Positions 4,729 through 5,888 of a stretch of DNA of 5,888 nt are shown here, one piece after another. The notes below the pieces were generated by a model that was given only the letters and a program-made list of their open reading frames with translations, was not told where the DNA came from and made no database searches. This DNA is from Hyphomonadaceae bacterium (GTDB lineage: Bacteria; Pseudomonadota; Alphaproteobacteria; Caulobacterales; Aquidulcibacteraceae). Every line of letters begins with the position of its first letter. The first letter of the stretch is position 1. The position numbers and the translations under genes are program-made. Where the stretch lies: assembly GCA_025458365.1 (NCBI GenBank), contig JALOSP010000100.1, positions 1 to 5,888 on the forward strand, given 5' to 3'.

Positions 4729-5888
4729 GCCGCCGACCGGCGCCCGCTCTGGCCCAGCATTGCTTCCAACTCGCTCAAGGCGACTGCCTTGGAAAACAGC
4801 CAGCCCTGCATGGCATGCACGCCCGAGGCGCGCAGCTTGGCGTGCTGGGCTTCGGTCTCTACGCCTTCGGCCACCACCTCGCGACCCATGGCCCGACCGA
4901 TGCCGGTGATGGCCTGGATGATGGCGAGTGATTCCATCGCTTCGTGCTTTTCGCCATCGAGCGCCCGGACGAACTCGCGGTCGATCTTGATCTTGTCAAA
5001 CGGAAACCGGCGCAGCGCCGTCATGCTGGAATACCCGACCCCAAAGTCGTCCAGCGCCAGTTTGATCCCGGTGGCACGCAGCCGCTCGAACAGCTCACGC
5101 ACGCGCTCTGGCTCGCCCAGGAATGCGGTCTCGGTAACCTCGATCACGAGCTGGCCGGGATCGATCCCTGCCAGGGCGGTCTCCTGGCTCAGGCTCTCGA
5201 AAAAGCCTGTCGAAGCAAGCTCCACCGGTGAAACATTGACAGCAACCGGCAAGCCGCCAAGCCGTTTCATGTCCTCGAACACCAGACGGCGCACTTCTGC
5301 ACCGAGCCCATGGATCAGGCCCGAATGCTCGGCCAGCGGAATGAACCGGTCGGGGCCGACTGGCGGCAGGCCCTGCCGGTTCCAGCGCACCAGTGCCTCG
5401 CAGCTCACGATGCTTTTGCCCGCGCGATCAAACAACGGCTGATACAACACAGACAGCTGACCCAGCGAGATGGCCCGCTGCAGCTCGGCGGCGAGCGCCA
5501 CGTCGGGATCGTCAGATGAAGGCGCGCTTGCCGCGGGGGGGACTGGTGCAGACGCGGTTGCGGGCGATGTCGCAGCCATCAGCCTGTCGAGCGCAGCGAG
5601 GGTCTCAAGAACGGCCTGCGACAGTGCAGCGACATCGGCTTCACCCGGCAAGGCTCCGTCCTGGCGCACGGCAGCTTCGATCCCTGCGGCCTGAGCGGCC
5701 ACCGTCTTGGCCCCCAGATTGAGGCTCATCGACTTCAAGGCATGCGCTGCCCGTGCCACAGCATCAGCGTTGCCCGCGGCAAACCCGGCTGCCACGTCTG
5801 CAGCTGCCTGCGGGCCATGCTGGCGGTAAAGGCCTGTCACCCGGCGGACGAAATCGGCCCGCCCGGACTGCAATCCGTCGATCAGCGG
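4722..5888 (-). CDS. HPt-EAL signalling protein (probable c-di-GMP phosphodiesterase), N-terminus cut by window edge
   Basis: The frame is open through the right edge, so only the C-terminal 388 residues are visible. A TTG at 5871-5873 could be read as a start, but the preceding codons (PLIDG) fit the start of an HPt domain, so the protein probably extends further. Numbering from the first visible residue: an HPt domain at about 1-105 with phospho-acceptor His49 in AHALKSMSLNLGA; an Ala/Pro/Ser linker at about 106-128; then an EAL domain at about 131-378. The EAL residues for metal binding and catalysis are present: Glu164 (EALVRW), Asn218 (NVSP), Glu250 and Glu253 (EVTET), Asp280-Asp281 (DDFGVGYSS), Lys301 (KIKID), Glu341 (AEGVET) and Gln361 (QGWLFS). 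It should therefore hydrolyse c-di-GMP, perhaps controlled by phosphotransfer to the HPt domain. The missing part could be a hybrid histidine kinase or receiver modules. No GGDEF domain is visible. No transmembrane segment is seen in this part. Confidence 0.9.
   Translation of the reverse strand, partial: PLIDGLQSGRADFVRRVTGLYRQHGPQAAADVAAGFAAGNADAVARAAHALKSMSLNLGAKTVAAQAAGIEAAVRQDGALPGEADVAALSQAVLETLAALDRLMAATSPATASAPVPPAASAPSSDDPDVALAAELQRAISLGQLSVLYQPLFDRAGKSIVSCEALVRWNRQGLPPVGPDRFIPLAEHSGLIHGLGAEVRRLVFEDMKRLGGLPVAVNVSPVELASTGFFESLSQETALAGIDPGQLVIEVTETAFLGEPERVRELFERLRATGIKLALDDFGVGYSSMTALRRFPFDKIKIDREFVRALDGEKHEAMESLAIIQAITGIGRAMGREVVAEGVETEAQHAKLRASGVHAMQGWLFSKAVALSELEAMLGQSGRRSAAG

Noticed and set aside
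4789..5442. Plus-strand open frame (about 217 codons) opposite the EAL gene
   Set aside because: Ser/Arg/Pro-rich shadow of the EAL coding frame, with no motif of its own.

Overview
The window is GC-rich, densely coded chromosomal DNA, most likely from an alphaproteobacterium. A sphingomonad- or Caulobacter-like organism fits the protein flavour best, but this rests on remembered resemblance of the proteins and on base composition, not on a search. Six protein genes fill almost all of it. I see no tRNA, rRNA, CRISPR array, insertion sequence or phage gene, and no tract of foreign base composition.

Layout, left to right. (1) Positions 2-697, + strand: the 3' nine-tenths of an enoyl-CoA hydratase gene, cut by the left edge. 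(2) Positions 722-1402, +: a DJ-1/PfpI-superfamily protein closely resembling isonitrile (isocyanide) hydratase, 24 nt downstream and probably in the same operon. (3) Positions 1514-2653, +: a long beta-ketoacyl-ACP synthase III (FabH-like) that appears to start at TTG. (4) Positions 2658-3224, -: an exported thioredoxin/tryparedoxin-like protein, convergent with the synthase (4 bp between stop codons). (5) Positions 3375-4715, +: a dihydroorotase-family cyclic amidohydrolase, divergent from the thioredoxin gene across a 150 bp intergenic region. (6) Positions 4722-5888, -: the C-terminal part of a signalling protein with an HPt domain followed by an EAL (cyclic-di-GMP phosphodiesterase) domain, convergent with the dihydroorotase gene (6 bp gap) and cut by the right edge.

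How the genes may work together. The hydratase (fatty-acid beta-oxidation) and the KAS III-like synthase (fatty-acid chain initiation, possibly using acyl-CoA from beta-oxidation) could both act in acyl-chain metabolism, with the isonitrile hydratase as an embedded detoxification or specialised-metabolism gene. The thioredoxin, dihydroorotase and HPt-EAL genes look like unrelated neighbours. No clearly new system is visible. The points most worth a second look are the HPt-EAL fusion, the Gln replacing the first His of the dihydroorotase HxH metal motif, the isonitrile hydratase with its key residues intact, and GGGGT/ACCC palindromes lying across the stop codons at both convergent junctions.
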